DNA of 64,000 nucleotides, from assembly GCA_018830645.1 (NCBI GenBank), contig JAHJSA010000077.1, positions 1-64,000 on the forward strand. The letters are read 5' to 3'. Both the position numbers and the translations under genes were made by a program. Within the stretch, counting starts at the first letter, position 1; each line of letters opens with the position of its first letter. Of the stretch, positions 41,468 to 49,912 are shown piece by piece. The notes below the pieces were generated by a model. That model saw only the letters and a program-made list of their open reading frames with translations. It made no database searches and was not told where the DNA came from. This DNA is from Actinomycetota bacterium. Its GTDB lineage: Bacteria; Actinomycetota; Thermoleophilia; RBG-16-64-13.

Positions 41468-42562
41468 TCAGCTCCCGCCGCTATGCTCGCCCGCGCCCAA
41501 CAACTCCACCACTTCCATCGTACACAGCTCCTCGGACGTAAAGTAGTGCAGGTCGGTGCTGGTGACGACCGCTTGTCCTTCGCGGTTCAGCAGCGCCACC
41601 AAGGAGCGCCGCCGCCGGTCGTCGAGCTCGCTCATCACATCGTCGAGCAACAGCAGCTGCGTGCGGCCCGTGGACTCGAGCACCCAGGAGCGTTCGGCCA
41701 ATACGAGGGCGAGCAACGCCGTGCGCTGTTCTCCCTGAGAACCGAAGGCGCGAAGATCGCGCCCGCCCAGAGTGAAGCGCACATCGTCCCGGTGGGGGCC
41801 AAGGTTCGTGAAGGTACGCCGGTAGTCGGCGACCCGCTGCTCGGCGAGGAGCTCCCGATAGGTGCCTTCGTCGAGATCGGCCACGTTAGTGCGGTACCGG
41901 AGGCCCGCCAGCGCGGAGGGGGCCGGAGCCAGCAGGCCGTGCATCTCGGCGTATGCTCCGAAGAGGCTCCTCAGGGAGCTCTCGCGGGCGACCGCCATCT
42001 TCAGGCCGGCGCGGGCGAGCAGCGCCTCCCACGGATCGTGGTCGGGTCCCACTACGCCTCGTCGCAGCAGGGTGTTCCGTTGCAGCAGCGCCTCCTCGTA
42101 GCCGGCGCGATCTCGGCTGTAGGAGGGGTCGATGGCAGCCGCCAACCTGTCGAGGAACCGGCGGCGGCGGCGCGGGCTGCCCTTTATCAACCGTACGTCG
42201 TCAGGGATGAACGCGCGCACGGGACAGGTCTCCTCCCACCGCGAGAGGTCGGCGAGAGGGGCGCCTCCTGCGGAGTGGCGTCGGTCGCCCGTGGATGCGT
42301 AGCCCGCCGCGGCCGTGATACTGCACCCAAGCATGTCCTGCAGCTCGACCTCCACCCGGACGGCGTCCGCGCCCCAGGAGATGAGCTCCTTGGTCTGCGA
42401 GGTCCGAGGCGAAACGCCTTGCAGTACGAGGTGGATCGCTTCGAGCACCGAGGTCTTGCCGGCCCCGTTCGACCCCACGAGCACGGTGACGCCCGGACCC
42501 AACTCCACGCGCAGACGTGAGTGGCACCGGAAATCGTGGAGTCGGACCTCGCTGACTCTCAC
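41468..42562 (-). CDS. recF: DNA replication and repair protein RecF
   Basis: MRVSEVRLHDFRCHSRLRVELGPGVTVLVGSNGAGKTSVLEAIHLV...LGPHRDDVRFTLGGRDLRAFGSQGEQRTALLALVLAE...LLLDDVMSELDDRRR. Confidence 0.95.
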   Translation of the reverse strand: MRVSEVRLHDFRCHSRLRVELGPGVTVLVGSNGAGKTSVLEAIHLVLQGVSPRTSQTKELISWGADAVRVEVELQDMLGCSITAAAGYASTGDRRHSAGGAPLADLSRWEETCPVRAFIPDDVRLIKGSPRRRRRFLDRLAAAIDPSYSRDRAGYEEALLQRNTLLRRGVVGPDHDPWEALLARAGLKMAVARESSLRSLFGAYAEMHGLLAPAPSALAGLRYRTNVADLDEGTYRELLAEQRVADYRRTFTNLGPHRDDVRFTLGGRDLRAFGSQGEQRTALLALVLAERSWVLESTGRTQLLLLDDVMSELDDRRRRSLVALLNREGQAVVTSTDLHYFTSEELCTMEVVELLGAGEHSGGS

Positions 42563-42585
42563 GTGGTCACGTGATCTTCATACGG

Positions 42586-42834
42586 TCAATACGACGAGCC
42601 CGCGCGGCCTCCACCAGATCGGCGCGCCACCGTCAGTTCGTCGTTCCCCACCCGCACAACGTCCCCGTGCCGAAGCTTCCTCCCGCGCCGCGTCTCGGCG
42701 TCTCCGTTCACCACCACGCCCTCCTCTTCGACGAGGGCCTTGGCGTGGCCTCCGGTCCCGGCGACACCGGCGAACTTCAGGAACTGGCCGAGAGTGATGC
42801 CCTCATCCACGTCGACGGTGCGTCGGTTCACCAT
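42586..42834 (-). CDS. S4-domain RNA-binding protein (YaaA-like)
   Basis: ITLGQFLKFAGVAGTGGHAKALVEEEGVVVNGDAETRRGRKLRHGDVVRV; between dnaN and recF. Confidence 0.85.
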   Translation of the reverse strand: MVNRRTVDVDEGITLGQFLKFAGVAGTGGHAKALVEEEGVVVNGDAETRRGRKLRHGDVVRVGNDELTVARRSGGGRAGSSY

Positions 42835-42844
42835 CCGTTCGCCT

Positions 42845-43954
42845 TCAGTCGGTGAGTCGGATGGGCATGATCAGGTAGAGGAAGTCGTCGTCGGCCACTC
42901 CTTTGATCAGCCCGGGCCGCAGAGGGCTGATGAAGCGCAGCACGACCGAATCGCCATCAATAGCAGCGGCGCCGGCCACCACGAACTCGGGGTTGAATCC
43001 GATCTCGAGCACCTCTCCATCGTACTTGATCGGTACGCTCTCCCGCGCTCTTCCCAGGTCCTGGGACTCCGCTGCCACCGTCAGAGTGTTGGGCTCGAAC
43101 CGGAGTCGGACGGGAGCGCTCTTCTGCGCGAGCAATCCGACGCGGTGCACCACCTCGAGGAACTCCGCCTTGTCGACAACCACCTCATAGTCGAACGATT
43201 CCGGGAGCAGTTGACGGTAGTTGGGGAACTGACCGTCTATCAAACGGGAGATCAACCTCACGCCTCCCACCTCGAACAGCACCTGGTTGCCGGTGGGCAC
43301 GATGTGGATGGTCTCCGCGGGGCTGCCCGCGCCGATGCGCGAGAGTTCAAGGAGCGACCGAGCCGGAATGATCGCCTGCACCTTGTCGGCGACCGACGCG
43401 TCGATCGGGGTCTCCATCACGCTGAGACGATAGCTGTCGGTGGCTACCATCTTGACCGAGTTCTTGGAGACGTGGATCAGGACGCCCGTCAACACCGGTC
43501 TGGTCTCATCTCTCGACGCCGACGGAGCCACCCGGTCGATCGTCTTGAGGAACGCCTCCTTCTCTACGTCAAAACCCTGTTCCAGAGGGAATACGGGGAA
43601 CTGGGGGAAGTCGGCCGAGGCTATGGAGTGCAATGAGAAGAACGACTCCTTCGAGCGCACCTCCACCTGCGATTCACCCGGCTTCTGCTCGATGGTGACT
43701 TCACCGGCCGGAAGACTCTTGGCTATGTCGGTGAGGATACGGGCCGGCAACACGAGAGATCCGGGCTCCTCCACGCGGCCGGTCATCGGGGCCCGAAGAG
43801 AGATCTCCATGTCGGTGGCTGAGAGGGTCGGGGTCTCGCCCATGCAATCGAGAAGTACTCCCGAGAGCACCTGTATGGAACTGCGCGATGAGACCGCCTT
43901 GTTCACGATGGTGAGGGATTCGACGAGATCGGTTTTTCGCGTGACGACTCTCAT
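42845..43954 (-). CDS. dnaN: DNA polymerase III beta sliding clamp
   Basis: Clamp-like sequence ending DDDFLYLIMPIRLTD; located between dnaA and recF. Confidence 0.95.
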   Translation of the reverse strand: MRVVTRKTDLVESLTIVNKAVSSRSSIQVLSGVLLDCMGETPTLSATDMEISLRAPMTGRVEEPGSLVLPARILTDIAKSLPAGEVTIEQKPGESQVEVRSKESFFSLHSIASADFPQFPVFPLEQGFDVEKEAFLKTIDRVAPSASRDETRPVLTGVLIHVSKNSVKMVATDSYRLSVMETPIDASVADKVQAIIPARSLLELSRIGAGSPAETIHIVPTGNQVLFEVGGVRLISRLIDGQFPNYRQLLPESFDYEVVVDKAEFLEVVHRVGLLAQKSAPVRLRFEPNTLTVAAESQDLGRARESVPIKYDGEVLEIGFNPEFVVAGAAAIDGDSVVLRFISPLRPGLIKGVADDDFLYLIMPIRLTD

Positions 43955-44247
43955 GGGCGCTCCTCGACGGAAGGGTCGACGGGTGGGGTCTCATGGATCT
44001 GATGGTGACAGGCACCGTGCCTCTGGAGAAGTGCTCTCCCTATCTTCTTATCAAAGAATGCAGTGATAGTCATCGGGCGTGTGGGAACCGTGGACAAGTG
44101 CCGCGCGCCGGGTCTGTTGCTGGCTCGGGGCTGTGGGTAGACATGGTGACGCCATGAGGACAGTGGAGGTCTGCGGATCTGACCGGGCGCGGAAGCCGGT
44201 TGGTTATGCCCGGGTCCCACAAGGTGTCCCGTGGTACCGTCCCCCAG

Positions 44248-44256
44248 TGTGGATAA
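44248..44256 (-). promoter_or_regulatory. DnaA box (TTATCCACA on minus strand)
   Basis: Plus strand TGTGGATAA in the dnaA-dnaN intergenic region; an additional near-match CGTGGACAA lies at 44089-44097. Confidence 0.8.
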
Positions 44257-44315
44257 CCGACCGATTGCATCGTCATCGCGCGCTTCGTACGGGTTCATAC
44301 CGTGCTTCGCGTGGG

Positions 44316-45773
44316 TCATCGAGCGCTCTTGATCTTGGTGGTGAGCTGCTGCACGAGGTTGTAGGTCTCGCGGTCTTCGCGAAGGAGCGCGCCGATCTTG
44401 TCGACCGCGTGGAGCACGGTTGTGTGATCTCGCCCACCGATCCTTTCGCCGATCTTGGGGAGACTCGAGTCTGTGAGTTCACGGGCAAGATACATAGCCA
44501 GGTGCCGGGCCTGCACCACCGGTCGAGTGCGGCGGTCGCCCCGGATCTCGGTTATGGATATCCCGAGAGTGGTCGATACCACGTTCAAGATCAGGTCGAC
44601 CGTCACCCTCGTGCCGGACACCTCGGGGATGTCTCTAAGAACTTCGCGGGCGAGATCGACGTCGATGGGCCGGTTGTTGAATGAGGCGTACGCTACCACT
44701 CGAGTGAGGCACCCCTCCAACTCACGGATGTTCGTGGGAACTCGTGAGGCGATGTGGGTGAGCACTTCCTCTTCGTCGAGACGTACCCCATCGGTGAGCA
44801 CCTTCTTGCGGAGGATGGCGATGCGGGTTTCGAGGTCGGGCGGCTGCACGTCGGTCGTGAGGCCCCAGGCAAACCGGGATACCAGGCGGTCTTCCAGGGT
44901 TTGAAGGGCCTTCGGCGGACGATCGCTTGAGACCACGATCTGCTTGCCTGCGTCGTAGAGCGAATTGAACGTATGGAAGAACTCTTCCTGAGTCTGCTCC
45001 TTGTGCTCCAAGAACTGGATGTCGTCCATGAGAAGGACGTCGTTGTCGCGATACCGGCGCTTGAAGCCCTCGATCGAGTCGTCGCGGAGCGAGTTGATGA
45101 ACTCGTTGGTGAACGACTCGATGGTCACAAACTTTACGCGCAGGTGCGGCGCGTGTCTGACCACGTAGTGGCCGATGGCTTGGAGAAGGTGGGTCTTGCC
45201 CAGACCGACTCCTCCGTAGATGAAGAGCGGGTTGTACTTCGTGCCCGGGCTCTCGGCGGTTGCCAACGCCGCCGCGTGGGCGAAACGATTGGAGGGCCCG
45301 ATGACGAACGACTCGAAGGTGTACTTGCCGTTGAGTCCGATTTCTTCGGTGGAAGGCTGCACCACGTGCGGTGTCACAGGTGTGGTCGGCGCTCCAGGTG
45401 CGTGAAGTCGCGCCTCGGGCAGCACCGTCCTGGAGGACAGCGGCTCGGATGTTTGCGTCGTGGATGCTCCGGCCCCGGCGATCGCCCCCGATTGTCCCTC
45501 GTCGAGCCTGCGGGCAAGATCGGCCGACACGGCCACGCGACACTTGACGCTGCCGCCCACCACCATAGAGACGGATTCGCTCATCAGGTCGAGGAAGCGG
45601 GAGTGGATCCAGTCCTTAGCGAACTCGGAGGGCACGCCCACCATGAAAGTGTCACCGGTGAACTCCAGCCCGACTGTCGAGTGGAACCAGATCCGGTACG
45701 TTCCTTCGTTCACGCGTGTCGCGATGACAGCGAGGGCCTCCGTCCAGATCGTCTCAGTGTTCTTCTTGTCCAT
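44316..45773 (-). CDS. dnaA: chromosomal replication initiator protein DnaA
   Basis: [21 protein letters not shown]...[15 protein letters not shown]...[24 protein letters not shown]...[40 protein letters not shown]. Confidence 0.97.
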   Translation of the reverse strand: MDKKNTETIWTEALAVIATRVNEGTYRIWFHSTVGLEFTGDTFMVGVPSEFAKDWIHSRFLDLMSESVSMVVGGSVKCRVAVSADLARRLDEGQSGAIAGAGASTTQTSEPLSSRTVLPEARLHAPGAPTTPVTPHVVQPSTEEIGLNGKYTFESFVIGPSNRFAHAAALATAESPGTKYNPLFIYGGVGLGKTHLLQAIGHYVVRHAPHLRVKFVTIESFTNEFINSLRDDSIEGFKRRYRDNDVLLMDDIQFLEHKEQTQEEFFHTFNSLYDAGKQIVVSSDRPPKALQTLEDRLVSRFAWGLTTDVQPPDLETRIAILRKKVLTDGVRLDEEEVLTHIASRVPTNIRELEGCLTRVVAYASFNNRPIDVDLAREVLRDIPEVSGTRVTVDLILNVVSTTLGISITEIRGDRRTRPVVQARHLAMYLARELTDSSLPKIGERIGGRDHTTVLHAVDKIGALLREDRETYNLVQQLTTKIKSAR

Positions 45774-45848
45774 GGGCTGGTGCGACTCCAGAAGCCGGGC
45801 GATACTCGAGCCACAGTAGCGCCCGAGCACCTGATGATGATCGAGCCA

Positions 45849-46622
45849 CTATAGTACAGCCTGCACGTATGCGAGACCTTCATCCGTAGCCAGACGGTGA
45901 CCGTTGCTGCCGGCGTCGACGTATCCGGCCTCCTGCAGGGTCACGAGGTCCCGGTACGACGTGGACGCCGAGATACCGAGCTCGCGTGCGATAGCGGTGG
46001 GTCCCACGGGTCCCAGTTCCACGATCAACAGAAGAGCGCGCAGTTGCCGCTCCGAGATCGTCGGGCCCAAGGCGCCCTTCGGGGAGAATCGGGTGGTCTC
46101 AGCCGTGCGCGGAACCCGGGCGGTGACCACGGAGCCGCCGCCGAGATTGTCGTCGATCTCGAGACTGCCGCCGAGAGCCTCGAGCGTTGCCGCGGCGAGT
46201 CCAAGTCCCGACCCGACTCCCCGGATCACCTCCCGCAGGCTCACGTTCGACGTGGTGAACCCCGGCAGCAACGCCCGCTCCTTATCGCGGATCCCCGGGC
46301 CCCGATCCGACACACGGAGCGTGTCGCCACCATCGAGTAGGCTGACCACGGCACCAGCCGTGCCTGCGTGGGAGAGGTTGTCGATGAGCTCGCGCACGGC
46401 GAGTATCGGCATGCGGCTCCCGGTGCTCTGGATGTGCTCCTCGATGAAGTCAGCCGTAGCGCGCAGCACGGCTCCGAGGTCGTCTCCCGGCATTCGGTAG
46501 ACTCGGGGCGGCGTCCTCTCGCCCATGTAGTGGGCCACGAGTAGCGCCGGGTCGGCCGGCGGGGCGGAAGCCGTCGAGCTGTCGACAGCCTCTTCGGTGA
46601 TGCTCTCAGAGTCCGCGCTCAT
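45849..46622 (-). CDS. GHKL (HATPase_c) ATPase domain fused to C-terminal winged-helix HTH
   Basis: N box VRELIDNLSHAG, G1 VSDRGPGI, G2 RGVGSGLGLAAATLEALGGSLEI; then ERQLRALLLIVELGPVGPTAIARELGISASTSYRDLVTLQEAGYVDA (wHTH). No HisKA domain. Confidence 0.8.
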   Translation of the reverse strand: MSADSESITEEAVDSSTASAPPADPALLVAHYMGERTPPRVYRMPGDDLGAVLRATADFIEEHIQSTGSRMPILAVRELIDNLSHAGTAGAVVSLLDGGDTLRVSDRGPGIRDKERALLPGFTTSNVSLREVIRGVGSGLGLAAATLEALGGSLEIDDNLGGGSVVTARVPRTAETTRFSPKGALGPTISERQLRALLLIVELGPVGPTAIARELGISASTSYRDLVTLQEAGYVDAGSNGHRLATDEGLAYVQAVL

Positions 46623-46816
46623 CCGTCCCCTTTGCGACCGAACAGCACATCCCATGCCTTCAGAAACGCGGAGTCTATTCTAGCCTGCGCCGGGCAGTCT
46701 TTCCACAGGTCTTGGTTCCGCAAAGGGCGCAGGCAGCCGGTCTACGCCGGATTCTTGGGTGACGTTTCATTCGGATGCGAGACCAAAAGAACCCTGTGGG
46801 CTGGCAGATCTAGGGT

Positions 46817-46825
46817 TTATCCACA
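46817..46825 (+). promoter_or_regulatory. DnaA box (TTATCCACA)
   Basis: Exact 9-mer in the divergent intergenic region upstream of the ATPase-HTH/dnaA operon. Confidence 0.8.
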
Positions 46826-47168
46826 TGAGGTTCCACATCTGTTGACAAACGGACGCAACGTGAAACGTGAAGCAAGAGCGGACCCTTCCTTTCTGGGGAT
46901 TCTGGGGATACACCATTCCGGGGAAGTCTGCAGCGCGTGCAACCGGAAGCCCTCCTCAAACGGCTGTCGGGGTTCGATCGAGAAGGCCGAAGTGAAGCGC
47001 TGAGCCGCTTGGGACCCGAAGTGCTCGGAACGAGGAAGAGGAATCCTGCAATTTGCGGGCTTGTGTCGGCAGAGACCGGAGAGAGCGGTCCACTGACAGC
47101 GTCCACCGCGGACTCCTTCCACAGGCATCGAACAGCAGCTTCCGCCGAGAAGACGAGGTGGGCGCGTG

Positions 47169-47177
47169 TTGTCCACA
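47169..47177 (+). promoter_or_regulatory. DnaA box (TTGTCCACA)
   Basis: TTGTCCACA, the variant common in actinobacterial origins, in the same intergenic region. Confidence 0.65.
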
Positions 47178-47256
47178 CCGTACACAGACCGGACCCACCG
47201 CTACGGGAGTACGGAGCTCCCTCGGTCTGCTCCCTCGGTCTGCTGCCCACTGCTGA

Positions 47257-47285
47257 TTGACTAGCATCGGGTGCGCTTGTATACT
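47257..47285 (+). promoter_or_regulatory. sigma70-type promoter of rpmH
   Basis: TTGACT-N17-TATACT upstream of rpmH. Confidence 0.75.
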
Positions 47286-47353
47286 TCCCGCCCTTTGAGG
47301 AAACCGCGGGTCGGCCGACCCGCTCATGTCGTTGAGGGAAGGACAGGGGTGCA

Positions 47354-47488
47354 GTGAAACGCACGTATCAGCCGAACAAGCGCAAGAGGAAGAAGACACA
47401 CGGCTTCCGCGAGCGCATGAGCACCAAAGCGGGCCGCGCGATCTTGAAGCGGCGGCGCGACAAGGGTCGCAAGCGTCTTACCGTCTGA
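47354..47488 (+). CDS. rpmH: 50S ribosomal protein L34
   Basis: GTG-start 44-aa [47 protein letters not shown]; not in the ORF track. Confidence 0.97.
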   Translation: MKRTYQPNKRKRKKTHGFRERMSTKAGRAILKRRRDKGRKRLTV

Positions 47489-47496
47489 CCTCGGCG

Positions 47497-47889
47497 ATGA
47501 TCCGCCGGAAGAGCCGTCTCTCCCGGTCGCAGGACTTCGATCGGGTCTACCGGGCCGGGCGCTCCGTTGCGAACCGGTATGTGGTTCTCTATTATTTCCG
47601 AAGATCGGAGAGCGATGATCCCGCACTGGAGGGTGCGCCTTCCCGTGTGGGCTTCTCTGTGTCGAAGCGCATCGGCTCGTCTGTGGAGCGCAATCGCGTC
47701 AAGCGGGCCTTGCGGGAAGCATACCGACTCATCGAGCACCGTGTGCCGGCGGACTTGGACTTCGTGCTGATTGCGCGCGAGCCACTTCCGGGCCTTCTGG
47801 GCGAACGCGGACTGTTGGGGCTCGAGGAGAAGTTGACTGAAGTGTACGGAAAAGCCTCGCTGCTCGCCCCAAGGGAGGAGCCTCGATAG
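47497..47889 (+). CDS. rnpA: ribonuclease P protein component
   Basis: MIRRKSRLSRSQDFDRVYRAGRSVANRYVVLYYFRR...RVGFSVSKRIGSSVERNRVKRALREAYR. Confidence 0.95.
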   Translation: MIRRKSRLSRSQDFDRVYRAGRSVANRYVVLYYFRRSESDDPALEGAPSRVGFSVSKRIGSSVERNRVKRALREAYRLIEHRVPADLDFVLIAREPLPGLLGERGLLGLEEKLTEVYGKASLLAPREEPR

Positions 47890-47894
47890 CCTCG

Positions 47895-48209
47895 ATGAGA
47901 GACATCTCGGTCAGAAGCGTCTTCGTGTTGCCGATTCGCGCCTATCAGCGCGTGGTATCACCGGCGCTGCCCCAGTCCTGCAAGTACCACCCGTCGTGCT
48001 CGCAGTACGCTATCGATGCGGTGCGCGGATACGGGGTCACCCGCGGTCTCGCTCTGGCGTCGTGGCGCGTGATGCGCTGTAATCCGTGGAGCCACGGCGG
48101 CTACGATCCCGTCGAGAAGCAGAGCCTGTTCCGGAGCGCCGCGCCGTTCGGGGCGAACGAACCCCGGCGTTCCGACCATACCCATGATCCTGAGGTTTCG
48201 GCTCGATGA
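47895..48209 (+). CDS. yidD: membrane protein insertion efficiency factor YidD
   Basis: PIRAYQRVVSPALPQSCKYHPSCSQYAIDAVRGYGVTRGLALASWRVMRCNPWSHGGYDPV. Confidence 0.95.
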   Translation: MRDISVRSVFVLPIRAYQRVVSPALPQSCKYHPSCSQYAIDAVRGYGVTRGLALASWRVMRCNPWSHGGYDPVEKQSLFRSAAPFGANEPRRSDHTHDPEVSAR

Positions 48210-48970
48210 CGGCCATTCTCGACCCGCTTATCCAGATCCTTCTCGCCGTACTGACCTACGCACACGACAACCTCGGCCTGAACTGGGGTTGGTCGATCGT
48301 CGTGCTCACCGTGGTCGTGCGGATCGTGCTGATTCCCCTCACGTGGAAGCAGTTCAAGAGCATGCGGGCACTGCAGGCGGTGCAGCCGCAAATGAAGGAA
48401 CTGCAGGAGAAGCACAAGGATGACCGCCAGCTCCTGAATCAGAAGATGATGGAGTTCTACAAGGAGAACAAGGTCAACCCGTTCGGTTCGTGCCTGCCCC
48501 TCATCCTTCAGATGCCGGTCTTCTTCGCCCTCTTCTACATGCTGCAGGCGGAGAGCGGAGTGGGGGGGCATTTCGCCACCGACAACCAGTGGCTCTGGAT
48601 GCGGGACTGGGGTTGGGCGCCGAGTTGGGTCGCCAAGACCATCGTGGAGTTCGACCTACCCCTGCTGCTCCTCTATGTGGCGAGCCAGTTCGTGAGTTCC
48701 CTGATGATGGTGCCGAAGGATTCGGCTCAACGCAATATGATGCTGGCCATGCCCGTGGCGATCGGCGTCATCATGTACATAGGCAAGTGGCCCGCGGGCC
48801 TCTTCATCTATTGGTTCACATCCAACCTGTGGACCATCGCTCAGCAGCTCATCATCACCAAGGTTGTACCGTTGCCGGAACCGGCGGCGGTAGTCGTGAG
48901 TGGAGGCGGCAGTGATGGAACCCGAAAGAAGAAGAAACAGAACCAGCCGGCGAAGAACCGCAAGCGCTAG
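48206..48970 (+). CDS. yidC: membrane protein insertase YidC/Oxa1
   Basis: NWGWSIVVLTVVVRIVLIPLTWKQFKSMRALQAVQPQMKELQEKHKDDRQLLNQKMMEFYKENKVNPFGSCLPLILQMPVFFALFYML. Confidence 0.95.
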   Translation: MTAILDPLIQILLAVLTYAHDNLGLNWGWSIVVLTVVVRIVLIPLTWKQFKSMRALQAVQPQMKELQEKHKDDRQLLNQKMMEFYKENKVNPFGSCLPLILQMPVFFALFYMLQAESGVGGHFATDNQWLWMRDWGWAPSWVAKTIVEFDLPLLLLYVASQFVSSLMMVPKDSAQRNMMLAMPVAIGVIMYIGKWPAGLFIYWFTSNLWTIAQQLIITKVVPLPEPAAVVVSGGGSDGTRKKKKQNQPAKNRKR

Positions 48971-49829
48971 CGGTCAGACAGTCGAGATAGCGGTAAGTCG
49001 AGCCCTGGCAGAGCTCGACTTCGCCCCCGGCGAGTTGAGCGAAGAGCAATTCGAGGTTCGCGTGGTCTCTCAACCCGAGGAAGGTTTTCTCAGCGTGGGT
49101 GGCTCCGATGCGGTCGTCGAGGTGACTCTGGCTGTCGACTCCACCGAACTCGACACGCACGCTCCAGCCGACTTCATCCCGGACTCGGCGTCAAGAGACT
49201 CGAGCGAGGGGCACGACGACGACGGTCTTTACGGCAACCGACCGGACAGCGATGACGACGCCGACGACGCCGACGACAACCGCGGCAACCGCGCCGACGA
49301 TGACTACGACAGCGACGACGGCGCCGACGACCTTGTCGAGTATGAAGAAGATGACGAAGGGGCCGGCTTCCCGGCAGCCGGCTCGGTGCGTCTGAGGGAG
49401 TTCCTGAGTGTGGTGCTCAACGCCCTGGGGATCGAAGCACGGGTGCGCATTGTTGAGGAGGTGGGTGTCGTTCGGGCGGATGTCTCTGGTGAAGACGTGG
49501 GAGTCTTCATCGGCCGCCGAGGGCAGACGATCGATGCGATCGAGTACTTAGCCAGCATAGCACTCTACCCTCGCCCAGGCAGCCGGAAACGAGTGGAGAT
49601 CGACGCTGAGGGCTACAAGGAGCGCCGCCGCCAGAGCATCGAGCGCATGGCGTTCGGCAAGGCTCAGGAGGCTGCCCGGCGCGGACGGCCGGTCGAGATG
49701 GAGCCGATGACCCCTGCGGAGCGCAAGATAGTCCACCTGGCGCTCAAGGAGCGGACGGACGTATGCACGGAGAGCCAGGGTCGCGAACCGAGCCGTTCGG
49801 TCGTGATCATTCCGACTCGCTCGAGATAG
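48915..49829 (+). CDS. jag: Jag/KhpB-like RNA-binding protein (Jag_N, KH, R3H) with long acidic linker
   Basis: VEIAVSRALAELDFAPGELSEEQFEVRVVSQPEEGFLSVGG...; GEDVGVFIGRRGQTIDAIEYLASIAL; ERMAFGKAQEAARRGRPVEMEPMTPAERKIVHLALKE. Confidence 0.88.
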   Translation: MEPERRRNRTSRRRTASASGQTVEIAVSRALAELDFAPGELSEEQFEVRVVSQPEEGFLSVGGSDAVVEVTLAVDSTELDTHAPADFIPDSASRDSSEGHDDDGLYGNRPDSDDDADDADDNRGNRADDDYDSDDGADDLVEYEEDDEGAGFPAAGSVRLREFLSVVLNALGIEARVRIVEEVGVVRADVSGEDVGVFIGRRGQTIDAIEYLASIALYPRPGSRKRVEIDAEGYKERRRQSIERMAFGKAQEAARRGRPVEMEPMTPAERKIVHLALKERTDVCTESQGREPSRSVVIIPTRSR

Positions 49830-49912
49830 TCTCACCCAGGCGCGACCGGTACTCGGCGGGACTGCGACGGCGCGCGCGGCCCGCGTACGTACATTCCAGC
49901 GAGAGAAGAATA

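Noticed and set aside
46850-46870. Possible second parS (CAACGTGAAACGTG)
   Set aside because: Only the ACGTGAAAC half matches; the left arm of the palindrome is missing.
46810-47399. Overlapping ORFs in the divergent region upstream of rpmH
   Set aside because: No recognisable domains, and the region carries DnaA boxes and the rpmH promoter, so it is better explained as origin/regulatory DNA.
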